64,000 nucleotides of DNA, taken from assembly GCF_019097595.1 (NCBI RefSeq), contig NC_080720.1, positions 18,904,352-18,968,351 of the forward strand, read 5' to 3'. Below the pieces are notes generated by a model that saw only the letters and a list, made by a program, of their open reading frames with translations, was not told where the DNA came from and ran no database searches. The translations under genes and the position numbers were made by a program. This document shows positions 48,146-60,504 of the stretch, one piece after another. Each line of letters begins with the position of its first letter. Position 1 is the stretch's first letter. The DNA comes from Hemibagrus wyckioides. Its lineage: Eukaryota; Chordata; Actinopteri; Siluriformes; Bagridae.

Positions 48146-51100
48146 TACTTCATCAATCACCAACACACCAGTTATTCATTGTTATGTAATGTGGCACTGA
48201 TGTACAAAAGAGTGAAATAGAGTAGAGAGAAAGCGAGACTGGCAGGTCTGCATTTCTAATTGAAGCAGTCACGCATATTACTCTCACTACACTGGAGATT
48301 GACTGAGCATGCCACATAATAATTGGCCTTATTTCTTTAATTCTGTCATATTTACCCAGATTAAATCCTTACATTAATAATGTTTTCATGACTAACTAAT
48401 GGCTTGCACTTTGCCAAGAATCGTTTTCTTCCAAGACTAATCCAAATTGGTCCAATTAATCATGTGAAAGGTAATTAGCGCAGTCAAATGAGATGTGAAG
48501 GCTTGTTGGTGCTCCGGGGATTTGTCTTTTCTTTTCGCCATCTCTCTCGATAGAAGTAAAAAAAAATTAGTCAAGGATGGTGGTAGCAGGAAGCCCAGGC
48601 ATTGGTGGCATAATACTAATGACTGTGCTTCTTTGTGGCAAAGTGTGTGGGAATGACAGCCATACTCATCCAAGCTGCTGGCACATTAACTGAGATGTAG
48701 AGTCATTGTGAACGCTAACACAGGAATAAGAATGAAGACAAGGGCAGGATGGGCAAAACCGAGGACAGACATTGGGTATCTGTATAGAATTCTGCATATG
48801 ATTGTGTATATGTATTTGAAATCATTTTCAAGCCATGTTTTTGTTGTCAGTTGTCATTAATGTGCTTTTTCATTGTGAAAACTGACTGTTTACTATGAAA
48901 ACACACAGCATGATGCTTTAGTGGAAATGCAGAAGAAGTCGGGGCTGTCTCATAGAGGATGTGATGCAACCACAACAGCATTTCTGGCACAGGGACAGCG
49001 AGGTCAGAGGAAGTGTTTGAACCCTCCCCCTTCTCTGTACAGGTGGTAAGGGGTTGAAATGTCACTAAGTGAAGAAGCAACTGTCAAAACACTTCAAAGT
49101 GTTCTGGTTAACTCTGCATTTATTTTAAGCAGCATGGTGCAACACTGCGACATGCAAGTTGGACAACTTGCACCTTTTCTAAACATCTGAGGAAATTTGT
49201 GAAATACTGTAAGAAGAACTACACATGGGCAACTGCTGGTGATTACTCAGAAATGTTAATGTATTCGAGTGAATCAATTTCACAACACCTAAAGTAATTC
49301 TATGGTTTTTATCTCAAAAGTAGAATTGAATTATACAATTCAAATGAATTTCTATATTTATTAAGGTACTTTATCTCTTTTCTTTGACATAAATCTATAC
49401 AAAATCAAATCTATAAAATGGACGGTAATGTTGGGAAGGCATATGCTTAAAGACAGGTAATGTTAAAATCAAATTCTTCCATATAGCTGTTCATATATGA
49501 TATCTTACCAATTAAATAATTAGGGTTAGAGCATTCTGAGATGCTGAGCACAACATCTTGCAGAATGCTGGAGAGCCAGGCAACAGGCAAATTATCTCTT
49601 ATAGAAAATTGCAAATTTCTATTCATGTCTGTTTGTGTTTTTCAGGTACAAACATACATAAATCATTCTGAATACATTCTGACTGGGAGGGCGGCCCATT
49701 GGAGGGCACCATAGACACACACATACATGCACGCACACACATACACACCGCACACACACACACATTCTCTAGGGGGCAATATAGGGCAGTCAGTCCTCCT
49801 TCCATCATGCTTTGGGAGGTGGGAGGAAACCAGAGAACTTTGAGGAACCCACATGAACACCAGGAAAAGATGCAACAACCAGCTACGCTGGAACTGTAAG
49901 CAGGCAACACTGCTCCTCTGCATCAGCGTGCATTATGTTTGACTAATGAGACTTTTATGGATTCTTGTTCTTGAAATATGAGACTAAAAAACAGCTGCAA
50001 TTGCAATTTGGCAAGAATAAGTAACTACCAAATACTACTGAATAGACTGATTCCCATCATGACATATGGTGATGCCTAAAAGCTGCAACATGGTTTCAAT
50101 TGAAGCATCTAGCACAATAGTAATAGTACACCTTTGTCTGAATAACAAGAGCTTTCAGTATGCTTTTATTTATAAGAATATCATATTATTTTTTTATTCA
50201 TCTGGAGCTGTGAGACATCATTGCTACCCGTTGCACCATCATGTCGCATTGTATCATACTCTTATCATTGAAAAAAAAGATAGTGTTAAAGATATATTAT
50301 ATTATACACATATATTTATATATTTGTCAATGATCGGGGAGATAAGAAATTCTGTAATACAGGGTTTATATAATTCCCCAGACTGACCATTACATTTGCC
50401 GTAGCATTTGAGTCTGGCTTCAGTTCTCCCATAAACTCTGACCAGCATGTTCTATCCTCATTCACAGTGTGAGCTATAAGCAATGGAGGCAATTTAGCCA
50501 GAACTCACAAGTATTGATCAAGACCCAGTGAAATAAATAGGCTGCCAGGCTCTTATCACTCAAAGCTGACAATATATGAGAAGCAGGTCCAGCTCTCAGC
50601 AGCTTGACTGCATCTCACAGAGCTGGGTTTTGCCATTAAAGTTAACTGTACATCATGCTCTACTTCTCGCGTCTCAAACCGGTGCAAATGTACAGATGTA
50701 CCTGACATCTGGATATGCTGAACTGCAAGGTTAAACGAGTAGTTCAAATTGAGTGGTGTTTTGCAAAGCGGTTAAAGTGCACAATTGTTAACTATACAGA
50801 TTTCATAATTAGCAGAAATGCTAATGTCGGGGAGCATGAGGATAATGAACTGTATGTATTTTAGTTCAGTGGAATAAATTGACCTTTTTTTAATTAATAA
50901 ATTTAGCTTCACTAGATTTGTTTTTGATAATAGTTACAGAGTAAACCATAATAATGCAATTAAACAGGGATGACTATTAGTTATTGTCCAGTTTAAATAA
51001 TTCAATTTTGAGACCCAATCAAAAATAAAGGTCTAGGCATGCAGCTAATGCTTTATTTAGCATCATGTCTGAGACAGTAGAGACAGATAAACATCCCTGG

Positions 51101-52809
51101 CCCAATTTATCAGATATCTTCAAGGAAACAGAATAATAATGATCTGGGGGAGAAAAACAACAACTAAACAAATAAATAAATAAATAAACCTGTGGAGAAT
51201 TAGCATTTCTGTGCTCAACAACTAACATGTGGATGAATGTAAGGATGGAGGTAAGCCTTTAACTAGCGGAGTGAGCTACATTAGCGAATCAAAGCTAGCA
51301 ATTAACTTTTGATCTTTTCCAGAATTTAAGTTCTGTATTAAATTTAAGACGTGCTGCTATCCACTGTAACTTACTAATAGGATGGGATCCTTTGTAAGAA
51401 CCATCTTTGTTAGATAGATAGAAACAAGTATGAATTGGCATGAGTTAGCTGGCTAAAGAACCTAGTAAGATAAACATCACTTGGCAGTTAGCTAGCTAGC
51501 TAATGTTATCTTTCATACTGTTGATAACGGAAGTGTTTTCAGTTCAGCAAAGCTCATGAAACATGTCATTTAAGCAGTTTTCACCAGATGACTTATTTAT
51601 GTTTACTTGAGGTATTTCCTTGATTACAAGGTCACTAGTGAATTATTATTGCACTAGAAGTATTTTCACTCATCCAGTGTGTTTAAAATTCTTTCCACCA
51701 CAAACATTACAAACTCACTTGTTTCCACTCACATGAGAAAACATCGCGCCAGTGACGGAGTTCTCTGTAATAATAAATATTAAGAAAATTAAATCAGGAG
51801 CAAAAACATTTGGAGAATGGATTTTTATCAGTAAATCAATGCATTAGTCACTTCTGCCTTGGGTCAGTAATTAACTCCAGTCAAGCGCAGCTAAACATTT
51901 TTGACGTTTGTCCTCATCTACAATTAACTGTCACAGAGGAGAGAGAAAGTAATCTTGTCACATTGAGTTCAAATAAGGATTACCAAGTCTGCTCCCTTCT
52001 CTCTCTCTCTCTCTCTCTCTCTCAGTCACTCAGTAATGAATAAAGATGATGGAAAGTATGACAAAGCACAGACTTGCATATAGATGTGACCAACTCTGCT
52101 GCCATTTTCTCGTCTCTCTCTTTGTGTGCTGCTCGCTATTGGTTTTTAACAATAGTATTTTTTTTTCTCTCCAGCATCATTTCAACATAATAATACATTG
52201 TCACTTTTCTGCTGTGAAAAGTTTAAATGAGGATGAACAGCAACATGCTAGCGTAAGAGATGAACATTTAGACAGTAGACTATTTGGAGTAATGGAAAAT
52301 ATTTGACAGCTCCTCTTAACAAAACATCTCACTGCAGTTTACTTTAAATCAGCCCAAGTATATCCTACTAACAGACAAATAATGTTATATATATAACTAT
52401 TCAAATGTGCCTTATGTAATACGAAATATCATAAACAAAGTATTACGTTTAGTGCACAAATTTTTGCCACTTTTACTTCATTTATAATAATACTATAAAT
52501 GGTTTTTTAACTAGTTAACATTTGGAAAAACTAAGAAAAAATACTGGGAGAAACTGAGCTCTTTTTTTTTTTTTGACAATTAGCAAGCAGGTTTGAATTA
52601 ATAGAAAGTGAACGTGCCAATGTTTGTAGCCTTCGAATAAACAAGGCTAAGCCTAAACTAATTCATAAAAGAAAGTGCCATTCCCTATCACATATTTGCC
52701 TACAGAAATCATAAACTTTCATTCTAGCATTGTAAAAATCATCTGAAGTAACAATACATCAAATAACTGAGATCTTTTTTTAAAATAATAAATGAATACC
52801 TGTATCTGT
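48146..52809. other. Intergenic, mostly unique AT-rich sequence
   Basis: Contains CA-rich runs at 49712-49763 within a decayed dispersed repeat (49.67-49.90 kb, TGGGAGGTGGGAGGAAACCA), AATA runs at 51171-51188 and a CT run at 51999-52022. The stretches 48.22-48.70 kb and 50.4-50.75 kb are complex and repeat-free. No coding exon recognised. Confidence 0.5.
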
Positions 52810-53290
52810 ATGCATTTATGCAGTTTTGTAAGCAGCCAATCATGTGGCAGCAGCACAAACTATCTGCATGAAATCATTCAGATACATGTCAAGAATTTCA
52901 GTTAATGGTCACTTAATTGATCAAACCATCAGTACTGGAGAGAAAATATGATCTCTTTGCCTTTGACCATAATTTGGTTATCGGTGCCAAATTGGCTGGT
53001 TTGAGTATTTTTTAAAAATGTTGATCTACTAGGATTTTCAGACACAACAGTCACTAGAGTTTACACAGAATGGTGCTAAAAACCCCTAAAAAACATCTAG
53101 TTAGAAGCATTTCTACAAGAAGAAGTGCTTTTTTAATAAGACAGGTGAATGTCTAGAGGAGAATGACTAGATTGGTTCAGCAAGAAGGCAGGAATGCTAA
53201 AAAACCCTAAAAAAAAAAGTTGTAGCCCATTTGCCTCAAGGTTCGACGTGTTGTACGTCCTAATATGCTGTTCTGCTTACCAGTGTTTCA
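52810..53290. mobile_element. Tc1/mariner-like fold-back remnant (same family as 6.1 kb)
   Basis: GCAGCCAATCATGTGGCAGC, GCTGGTTTGAGTATTTTTTA, ACAACAGTCACTAGAGTTTA and CACAGAATGGTGCTAAAAAC follow the 5' part of the element family at 6,123. From about 53,217 the reverse complement of an internal part appears (TTGTAGCCCATTTGCCTCAA, GGTTCGACGTGTTGTACGTC). The outer ends are missing. Confidence 0.7.
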
Positions 53291-55834
53291 GCTACATGAG
53301 CTCATAGATTCCCCCGAATGACAAGGGAGCGTGGACTATTTAGCTATCTATCTTGGATGCCTTGCCACAGTTGGCTGTGTTATTGTTTGGAATCAAACTC
53401 CAAATCTCACAATCTACAAGCTCAAGAGTAACAATCATACAGTATTTTCTTTCTTTTACTCGGTGCACATCATAATTTAGTCAGAGCTGCACCCATTCTC
53501 TGTCTTTACCCATCTATCGATTTATCTATCTATCTTTTACATGGGCAGATAGAAAGACGTATTAGCCATCCTTTCATTCTTTATGTCAGACTGAATAAAG
53601 ATACACAGTATATGGTCTCAGTTAAAAGGTTGATATAAATATACCTCTAAAAGGTTTCCTATGTACTGTCTCAATAACTCTATAACACTATATGGCAATA
53701 TCCTTACAATAAAAGCATTCTTCTCTGCAGTCTCTATAGCTTAATAGTGCTTAGTGATGCAAAAGCTCATACAATGGAGTCTTTGGTCAGAGTCAGAATG
53801 AGATCTATGGGAAACATTTGCGGAGATAAATTCTAGACTGGGGCCATTTTACAGAGTACACTCTCTGTCATTCAACTAAAAAATGGAATTAAACTGTCTG
53901 TTAAAAAAGAGCCTGCCTCAAAAACTCAGCAAAATCCATTGAATGTCCCTAATAAACAAATGAAATAGCCTACAGCTTGTTTTTTTTTTCCTTTTAGAGA
54001 GCAGAGAGAAATAGAGAGCAATCAGAGGTTATAAGAGGAAGTACTGCTCACTGCAAGTCATTTAATTAGAGCACCAGCTTGTTTCACTTTCTCTAATGAA
54101 ACACAAAAAGATCTGTGCGCAGTGCATCAGTTTTACACCATTTTCATGACCGAGCATGAAAACAAATCTAAATTAAATGAGAGATAATCAAAACACAAAC
54201 TAAAGCTTTCTCTCCATCTCTCTGTCTCTCTGTCTCTCTCTCTCTCTCTAGCTCTGTCTAGCTCTCTCTCTGTCTCTCTCTCCTCCAACCAGTCTAAAGT
54301 TTCAGCTTAAATAAGTCCCATCATCTCCATGACAACCGTTGTGCGGGTAACATGGAAACATATTAATGTAAAACCATGGCAACGTTTTCCAATTGAATTA
54401 AGCAGCACCTGTGCACATTATAGAGAGAGAGACAGAGAGGGGAGAGAGAGAGAGAGAGAGAGCAATGATCTTGGCCTGCGACAGGCAGCTGTGTCTGCAC
54501 TCACTTCAATTTCCATTTTTATTTTCCACCAAGTCAGACATTTTCTTAGTGGGTATGAACATTCAATGTATGGTTCTAATGACAAAGACTGTTCCTTATA
54601 TAAGACATGAACATTAGCATGTGTTCTTTCAGCCCTGCATTAGACTGAAATTGTGGACTAGTGCAAGGTTGCACGTCATTCTAATATCGTGCAAAGTGGA
54701 GTTGAAGTGGACAGAATTTTGATGTCAGTGGTAATGATAATGATTTTGATATGCTGATGCCAAAAGCAGGAAAACAGGAGAAAGATGAGCATGAGAAAGA
54801 GGGAGGGTAGAGGGGAAAAGGTGGGGGCTTGGGGGGGGGGTAGTAAATGAGAAGGCATGGTGGTGGAGGGGCTAGCTGGGGTGAAACAGAGTGAGAGTGG
54901 TTGTCAAGTGTACAGGAAAAAGGAGGAGAACCGAATCAACAATACATTGGCAAAAAAAGAAAAGAAAGAAAAGAAAAAAAGGTTCCTGTTTGCTGTTTTT
55001 CATGCTCTTTATAGAGAGATCTTTAGTTTAAACACAAGGCTGAAATCTTTCATAGTAGTCAAAATATTGTCAAATAAACCTGAATACCTCAGCAACATTA
55101 AAATACAATATGAAGAGGTGATGAGAATCATGTCTACTTCCATTGCATATTGATTAAAAATGGATAGGTTAACACATTTTCCTCTTCTTATATCATTCTC
55201 TATGTTCAAGAAAATATTGCTGCTCTCACAAGAAACCCACTACATTTAGAACTCCCTTTCTGAGACCTTAATCACTTGATATCTAAACCTCTGCTATGGT
55301 GTAATTGTATTTATTGTGTTTCTGCTGTCCAATTCTGAGAGAGATGCTTGGCGCTGTTCTGTGGGTGGTAAAGATGGAAGGGTGGTATTTCTTTTTCCTG
55401 TGTTGATTAGGGCAACTCTTCCTAATTGTGTAGGGTATTTAGCATCTCTTTTAAGCATGTTGAAGCAGGCTGCCTTGTGATGCTTCAGTTTGAAAAGAGG
55501 CATGTAAGCTCTAGCAGCCTAATGATGACAGATAATAACTGAAATAAATAATAAAAAAAAATAACCATTTCATCATTACTCTATTTCTGGAACTTTTATT
55601 TCTGATATCTCCTTTAAATAGAAATTGATACCTGACTTTACAAAGTGATATCAATTGCATTATGATTTTACATAAACCTAGCAGCCAGGACACACACCCT
55701 GTTTGTTTCCTGTTTGCTGCTGTAACAGCTTTCGCTCTAGATTGTGTGAGGATTTTGGATGTACAGTTATCAGCCACAAGAGCATAAGATGCTGTGTGCT
55801 GATATCAAGTGAGAAGGTCTTAGGTCTTGACATC
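53291..55834. other. Intergenic, with CT/GA tracts and possible regulatory sites
   Basis: CT-rich tract at 54212-54285, GA tract at 54421-54462, G10 run at 54832-54841, A/G-rich run at 54955-54981. Between the CT and GA tracts are three RFX-like half sites, listed separately. No coding exon recognised. Confidence 0.5.
54327..54383. promoter_or_regulatory. Cluster of RFX X-box-like half sites
   Basis: CCATGACAAC (54327-54336), GTAACATGG (54347-54355) and CCATGGCAAC (54374-54383) resemble halves of the X box GTTGCCATGGCAAC within 57 bp. The third is an exact half. The function is inferred from the motif only. Confidence 0.35.
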
Positions 55835-56380
55835 ATTCCAGTTTATCCCAAAAGTGTTGAGTAGGGTTTGGTCAGGGCTCTGTGCAGGCCGCTCTGGTTT
55901 TCACGGTCCAGCCTCGGCATACCAGGTCTTCATGGGCCTCACTGTTCACAGGGATATTGTCATGCTGGAACACATTTACATTTAGCTTTACAGCAGAGCG
56001 ATGTACAAAAGTGCTTTGAAGTCTCTGTCAGTGAACACACCGATACTAGCTTACAGACACAGACTAAGGGTACCAACAGTCTGAAACTCCGTTGGGAGGA
56101 AACACAGCCCACAGACAAACAGTTCTTTTTAATCAAACAAGAAATAACAAGTGCTAGTTTAAGTATTTCAGGAAGAGGCAGGTCTTCACCCGTTGTTGGA
56201 AGACAGCCAGGCTGAACATCTAGGGGAAGTTCATTCCACCACCAAGGTGCCAAAACAGAGTAGAGTCATGATGCATACCTACCTTGTACCCTGTGAGATA
56301 GTGAGACCAGTGGAGGATCTGAGGTGACGTGGTGGAGTGCAGTGCATTTCAGCCCCCTGGTTTCAGTGAAAGGAATATAC
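55835..56380 (-). mobile_element. Tc1-like remnant with inserted sequence
   Basis: TGGTCAGGGCTCTGTGCAGG, TTCATGGGCCTCACTGTTCA and ATTGTCATGCTGGAACACAT are the reverse complement of a Tc1 transposase C-terminal region. After about 55,970 the text changes to unrelated sequence. A short piece near 56,350 (CCCCCTGGTTTCAGTGAAAG) again matches the family, suggesting an insertion splits it. Confidence 0.6.
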
Positions 56381-57565
56381 TTCTACCTTTTCTAATTACA
56401 TGCATCCTATTCTTTTCTGTTATATATTAATTATAGTTCCTAGCCTTATATCTTCTCACAGTTTCGAGCAGCGAGTGGGCTCTGTCTGATCTAGTATAGA
56501 TAAGGAGTATCACTGTGTTCTGCCTCTTTATGCCAGCCCTCAGTGTCAATCCTGTCAATCTCAGGAGTTCCAGCCCCCTTTTCCAACTGACATCACAATA
56601 ACGATTCAAATATTATTATAATCATGGACATCCTACTACAAATTGATTAAATAGAGTGACCGGTGAAGGGATTTAGTTTAAAACTCATTAAAAATGCAAT
56701 TTGTGCTATCTCTGTTTCATTTTATTCTCGAATGTAACATTTTACTCTGATGTGTTTATCATTTGGTGTTAGTAATTTGTTACTCATACAGTCTGGTGTA
56801 AACAAGTACATGGTCTGATTAAGCATCTGTTTCAAGCTCTTTATTTAGATTAAATGGGGTTATGTTTGGTTGTTAAGAGTCTTTAATATGATTTGTAATT
56901 TGCTGCTTGTTATCCTTTAGATTCAAAATATTCAAAAACCAAAATAACTGATAGATGCAGGCCTAATGGATATCGGGTTTTATTTATTGAGGAGAATTTA
57001 GGATTTTGACACTGGACCTGGCACTTTTGTTTCAGTAAGAAAGGCTCAGAGGACTCAGAGTGGCTCATTTAGAAAATAGGAGCATCGATCTCACAGATAA
57101 ATCAGCAGCTGGTTTATAGAGTGACCCAGCTGCTGGGCAGAAACACCTGATAGTGATAAAGGAGAGGAGGAGGGGAAACCCAATTTGCCTTTTCTCCACT
57201 GTCACAGAGATTTAACCAGTCACTAACCCAGTAGCTGGGTTACTAAAAAAAAAAAAAAATGCTTTATCCTGGGTAGTGTTGCTGTGAATTTGGGAACACT
57301 GGGCCCGAGGTGGATGGGACAAATAACCAACTGTCCCTAAAAATTTCTCATATCTTACTCTTGAAATGAAATGAAAGGAAATGAAACTCTATCCTGCTAA
57401 AGATTTAATACCCTGCTTTACCTTGACTGTAGCATAATTGCAGAATGTTATGTTCTCTGCTCTGAAAAATAACAGCCCTATCTTATGAATATTTATGATA
57501 AATATAGCTATTTGTGATAAATATTTAATAGGAGCTGTTTCTGAAGACTCAGGCTTTGCACAGAC

Positions 57566-57626
<61 letters not shown>

Positions 57627-58053
57627 GGAGAGAGAAAGGGGGCTTGCTTACCCTTCTCAACCATTAGCTGCCAAAATTAGGGCAGACTATTTCGAATTAC
57701 AACTGACTGAATATCAGAGATTCAGCTCACAGCCTTCAGTTAGTATTTAACTCTGCCTTCATCAGTCTTATCGGGATAGTGCATTCACCTATGGGATACG
57801 AGTTTTAACTGGCTATAGCAGAACATCTGCTTAAGGAATTAGTAATACATAAAGACTTCACACTTATTGCTTTTTCTATTCATTATGTAGTGCACTTTTA
57901 GTCTCTGCTATTTTCTGTAGTGTAATGTATTTTTGTGCTGTGTATTATCTTGCATTTGTACTTGAACCTTTCTTAAATGTCTATGTTTTTTTTCATGTCT
58001 GTGCTATGCTGTTATGACATAGATGAAAGCAATGGAAAAGAGGGTAAAGGAAG
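56381..58053. other. Intergenic, with (GA)n tract
   Basis: AT-rich. Contains an A14 run at 57246-57259 and a GA tract at 57568-57640 whose frames (ERERER / SLSLSL) are artefacts. No coding exon recognised. Confidence 0.5.
57568..57640. repeat. (GA)n microsatellite
   Basis: GA dinucleotide run of about 70 bp with few interruptions. Confidence 0.95.
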
Positions 58054-60504
58054 AGTGAGAGAGTAAGTAAATAAGTGCGTGAGTGAGTAAGTGTTAAACA
58101 AATGTGTGAGTGAGTGAGTGAGTGATTCAGTGAGTGAGTTAGTCAGTGAGTCAGTGAGTGAGTTAGTCAGTGAGTGAGTGAGTGAGTGATTGAGGGAGGA
58201 AGCCTGGGAATGGGTGAGTGGTGTTATGCAAGTGAGTGGGTGAGTTTTTAACAAATGAGTGTGTAAGTGAGAGAGTGAGTGAGTGAATGAGTGAGAGAGT
58301 GATTGAGTCAGTGTTTAAGTGAGTGAGTGTTAAGCAAATGAGTGAGTGAGTGTTAAGCGAGTAAGTGAGTGTTAAGCAAATGAGTGAGTGTTAAACAAAT
58401 GAGTGAGTGTTAAACAAATGAGTGGGTGTTAAGCGAGTAAGTGAGTGTTAAGCAAATGAGTGAGTGTTAAACAAATGAGTGAGTGTTAAACAAATGAGTG
58501 AGTGTTAAGCGAGTGAGTGAGTGAGTGAGTGAGCATTAAGCGAGTGAGTGAGTGTTAAACAAATGAGTGAGTGAGTGTTAAGTGAGTGAGTGAGTGAGTG
58601 TTGAGTGAGTGAGTGAGTGAGTGAGTGTTAAGTGAGTGAGTGAGCATTAAGCGAGTGAGTGAGTGTTAAACAAATGAGTGAGTGAGTGTTAAGTGAGTGA
58701 GTGAGTGAGTGTTGAGTGAGTGAGTGAGTGAGTGTTAAGTGAGTGAGTGAGCATTAAGCGAGTGAGTGAGTGTTAAACAAATGAGTGAGTGAGTGTTAAG
58801 CAAGTGAGTGAGTGAGTGAGTGTTGAGTGAGTGAGTGAGTGTTGAGTGAGTGAGTGAGTGAGTGAGTGTTAAGTGAGTGAGTGTTAAGTGAGTGAGTGAG
58901 TGAGTGAGTGTTAAGTGAGTGAGTGTTAAGTGAGTGAGTGAGTGATTGAGTGAGTGAGTGTTAAGTGAGTGAGTGAGCATTAAGCGAGTGAGTGAGTGTT
59001 AAACAAATGAGTGAGTGTTAAACAAATGAGTGAGTGTTAAGCGAGTGAGTGAGTGAGTGAGTGAGCATTAAGCGAGTGAGTGAGTGTTAAACAAATGAGT
59101 GAGTGAGTGTTGAGTGAGTGAGTGAGTGTTGAGTGAGTGAGTGAGTGAGTGAGTGAGTGAGTGTTAAGTGAGTGAGTGTTAAGCAAGTGAGTGAGTGAGT
59201 GAGTGTTGAGTGAGTGAGTGAGTGTTGAGTGAGTGAGTGAGTGAGTGTTAAGTGAGTGAGTGAGTGAGTGAGTGAGTGTTAAGTGAGTGAGTGAGTGTTG
59301 AGTGAGTGTTGAGTGAGTGAGTGTTAAGTGAGTGAGTGAGTGAGTGAGTGTTAAGTGAGTGAGTGAGTGAGTGTTAAGTGAGTGAGTGAGTGATTGAGTG
59401 AGTGAGTGTTAAGTGAGTGAGTGAGCATTAAGCGAGTGAGTGAGTGTTAAACAAATGAGTGAGTGTTAAGCGAGTGAGTGAGTGAGTGAGTGAGTGAGTG
59501 AGTGAGTGAGCATTAAGCGAGTGAGTGAGTGTTAAACAAATGAGTGAGTGAGTGTTGAGTGAGTGAGTGAGTGAGTGTTGAGTGAGTGAGTGAGTGAGTG
59601 TTAAGTGAGTGAGTGTTAAGTGAGTGAGTGAGTGTTAAGTGAGTGAGTGAGTGTTAAGTGAGTGAGTGAGTGAGTGTTGAGTGAGTGAGTGAGTGTTGAG
59701 TGAGTGAGTGAGTGAGTGTTAAGTGAGTGAGTGAGTGAGTGAGTGTTGAGTGAGTGAGTGAGTGTTGAGTGAGTGAGTGAGTGAGTGTTAAGTGAGTGAG
59801 TGAGTGTTAAGTGAGTGAGTGAGTGAGTGAGTGTTGAGTGAGTGAGTGAGTGTTGAGTGAGTGAGTGAGTGAGTGAGTGTTAAGTGAGTGAGTGAGTGAG
59901 TGAGTGAGTGTTGAGTGAGTGAGTGAGTGAGTGTTAAGTGAGTGAGTGAGTGAGTGAGTGAGTGAGTGAGTGTTAAGTGAGTGAGTGAGTGAGTGAGTGA
60001 GTGTTAAGTGAGTGAGTGTTAAGTGAGTGAGTGAGTGAGTGAGTGTTAAGTGAGTGAGTGAGTGTTAAGTGAGTGAGTGAGTGAGTGAGTGTTAAGTGAG
60101 TGAGTGAGTGTTAAGTGAGTGAGTGTTAAGTGAGTGAGTGAGTGTTAAGTGAGTGAGTGAGTGAGTGAGTGTTAAGTGAGTGAGTGTTAAGTGAGTGAGT
60201 GAGTGAGTGAGTGTTAAGTGAGTGAGTGAGTGAGTGAGTGAGTGTTGAGTGAGTGAGTGTTAAGTGAGTGAGTGAGTGTTAAGTGAGTGAGTGAGTGTTA
60301 AGTGAGTGAGTGAGTGAGTGAGTGTTAAGTGAGTGAGTGTTAAGTGAGTGAGTGAGTGAGTGTTAAGTGAGTGAGTGAGTGAGTGAGTGAGTGTTGAGTG
60401 AGTGAGTGTTAAGTGAGTGAGTGAGTGTTAAGTGAGTGAGTGAGTGTTAAGTGAGTGAGTGAGTGAGTGAGTGTTAAGTGAGTGAGTGTTAAGTGAGTGA
60501 GTGA
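58054..60504. repeat. 2.45-kb GTGA/GTTAA tandem array (minisatellite with higher-order units)
   Basis: The whole stretch is built from GTGA (TGAG) tetramers. Every 15-35 bp it is interrupted by GTGTTAA or GTGTTGA. In the left part (58,054 to about 59,530) two other interruptions occur: GAGCATTAAGCGAG and GTTAAACAAATGAG. They are arranged in recurring blocks; the first starts lie at about 58531, 58642 and 58749. The right part is simpler. Minus-strand frames of the HSLTHSLNTHSLTH type are open only because the repeat has no stop in that direction. Confidence 0.97.

Noticed and set aside
57389..57750. Frames rich in RERERE or SLSLSL
   Set aside because: Artefact of the GA microsatellite.
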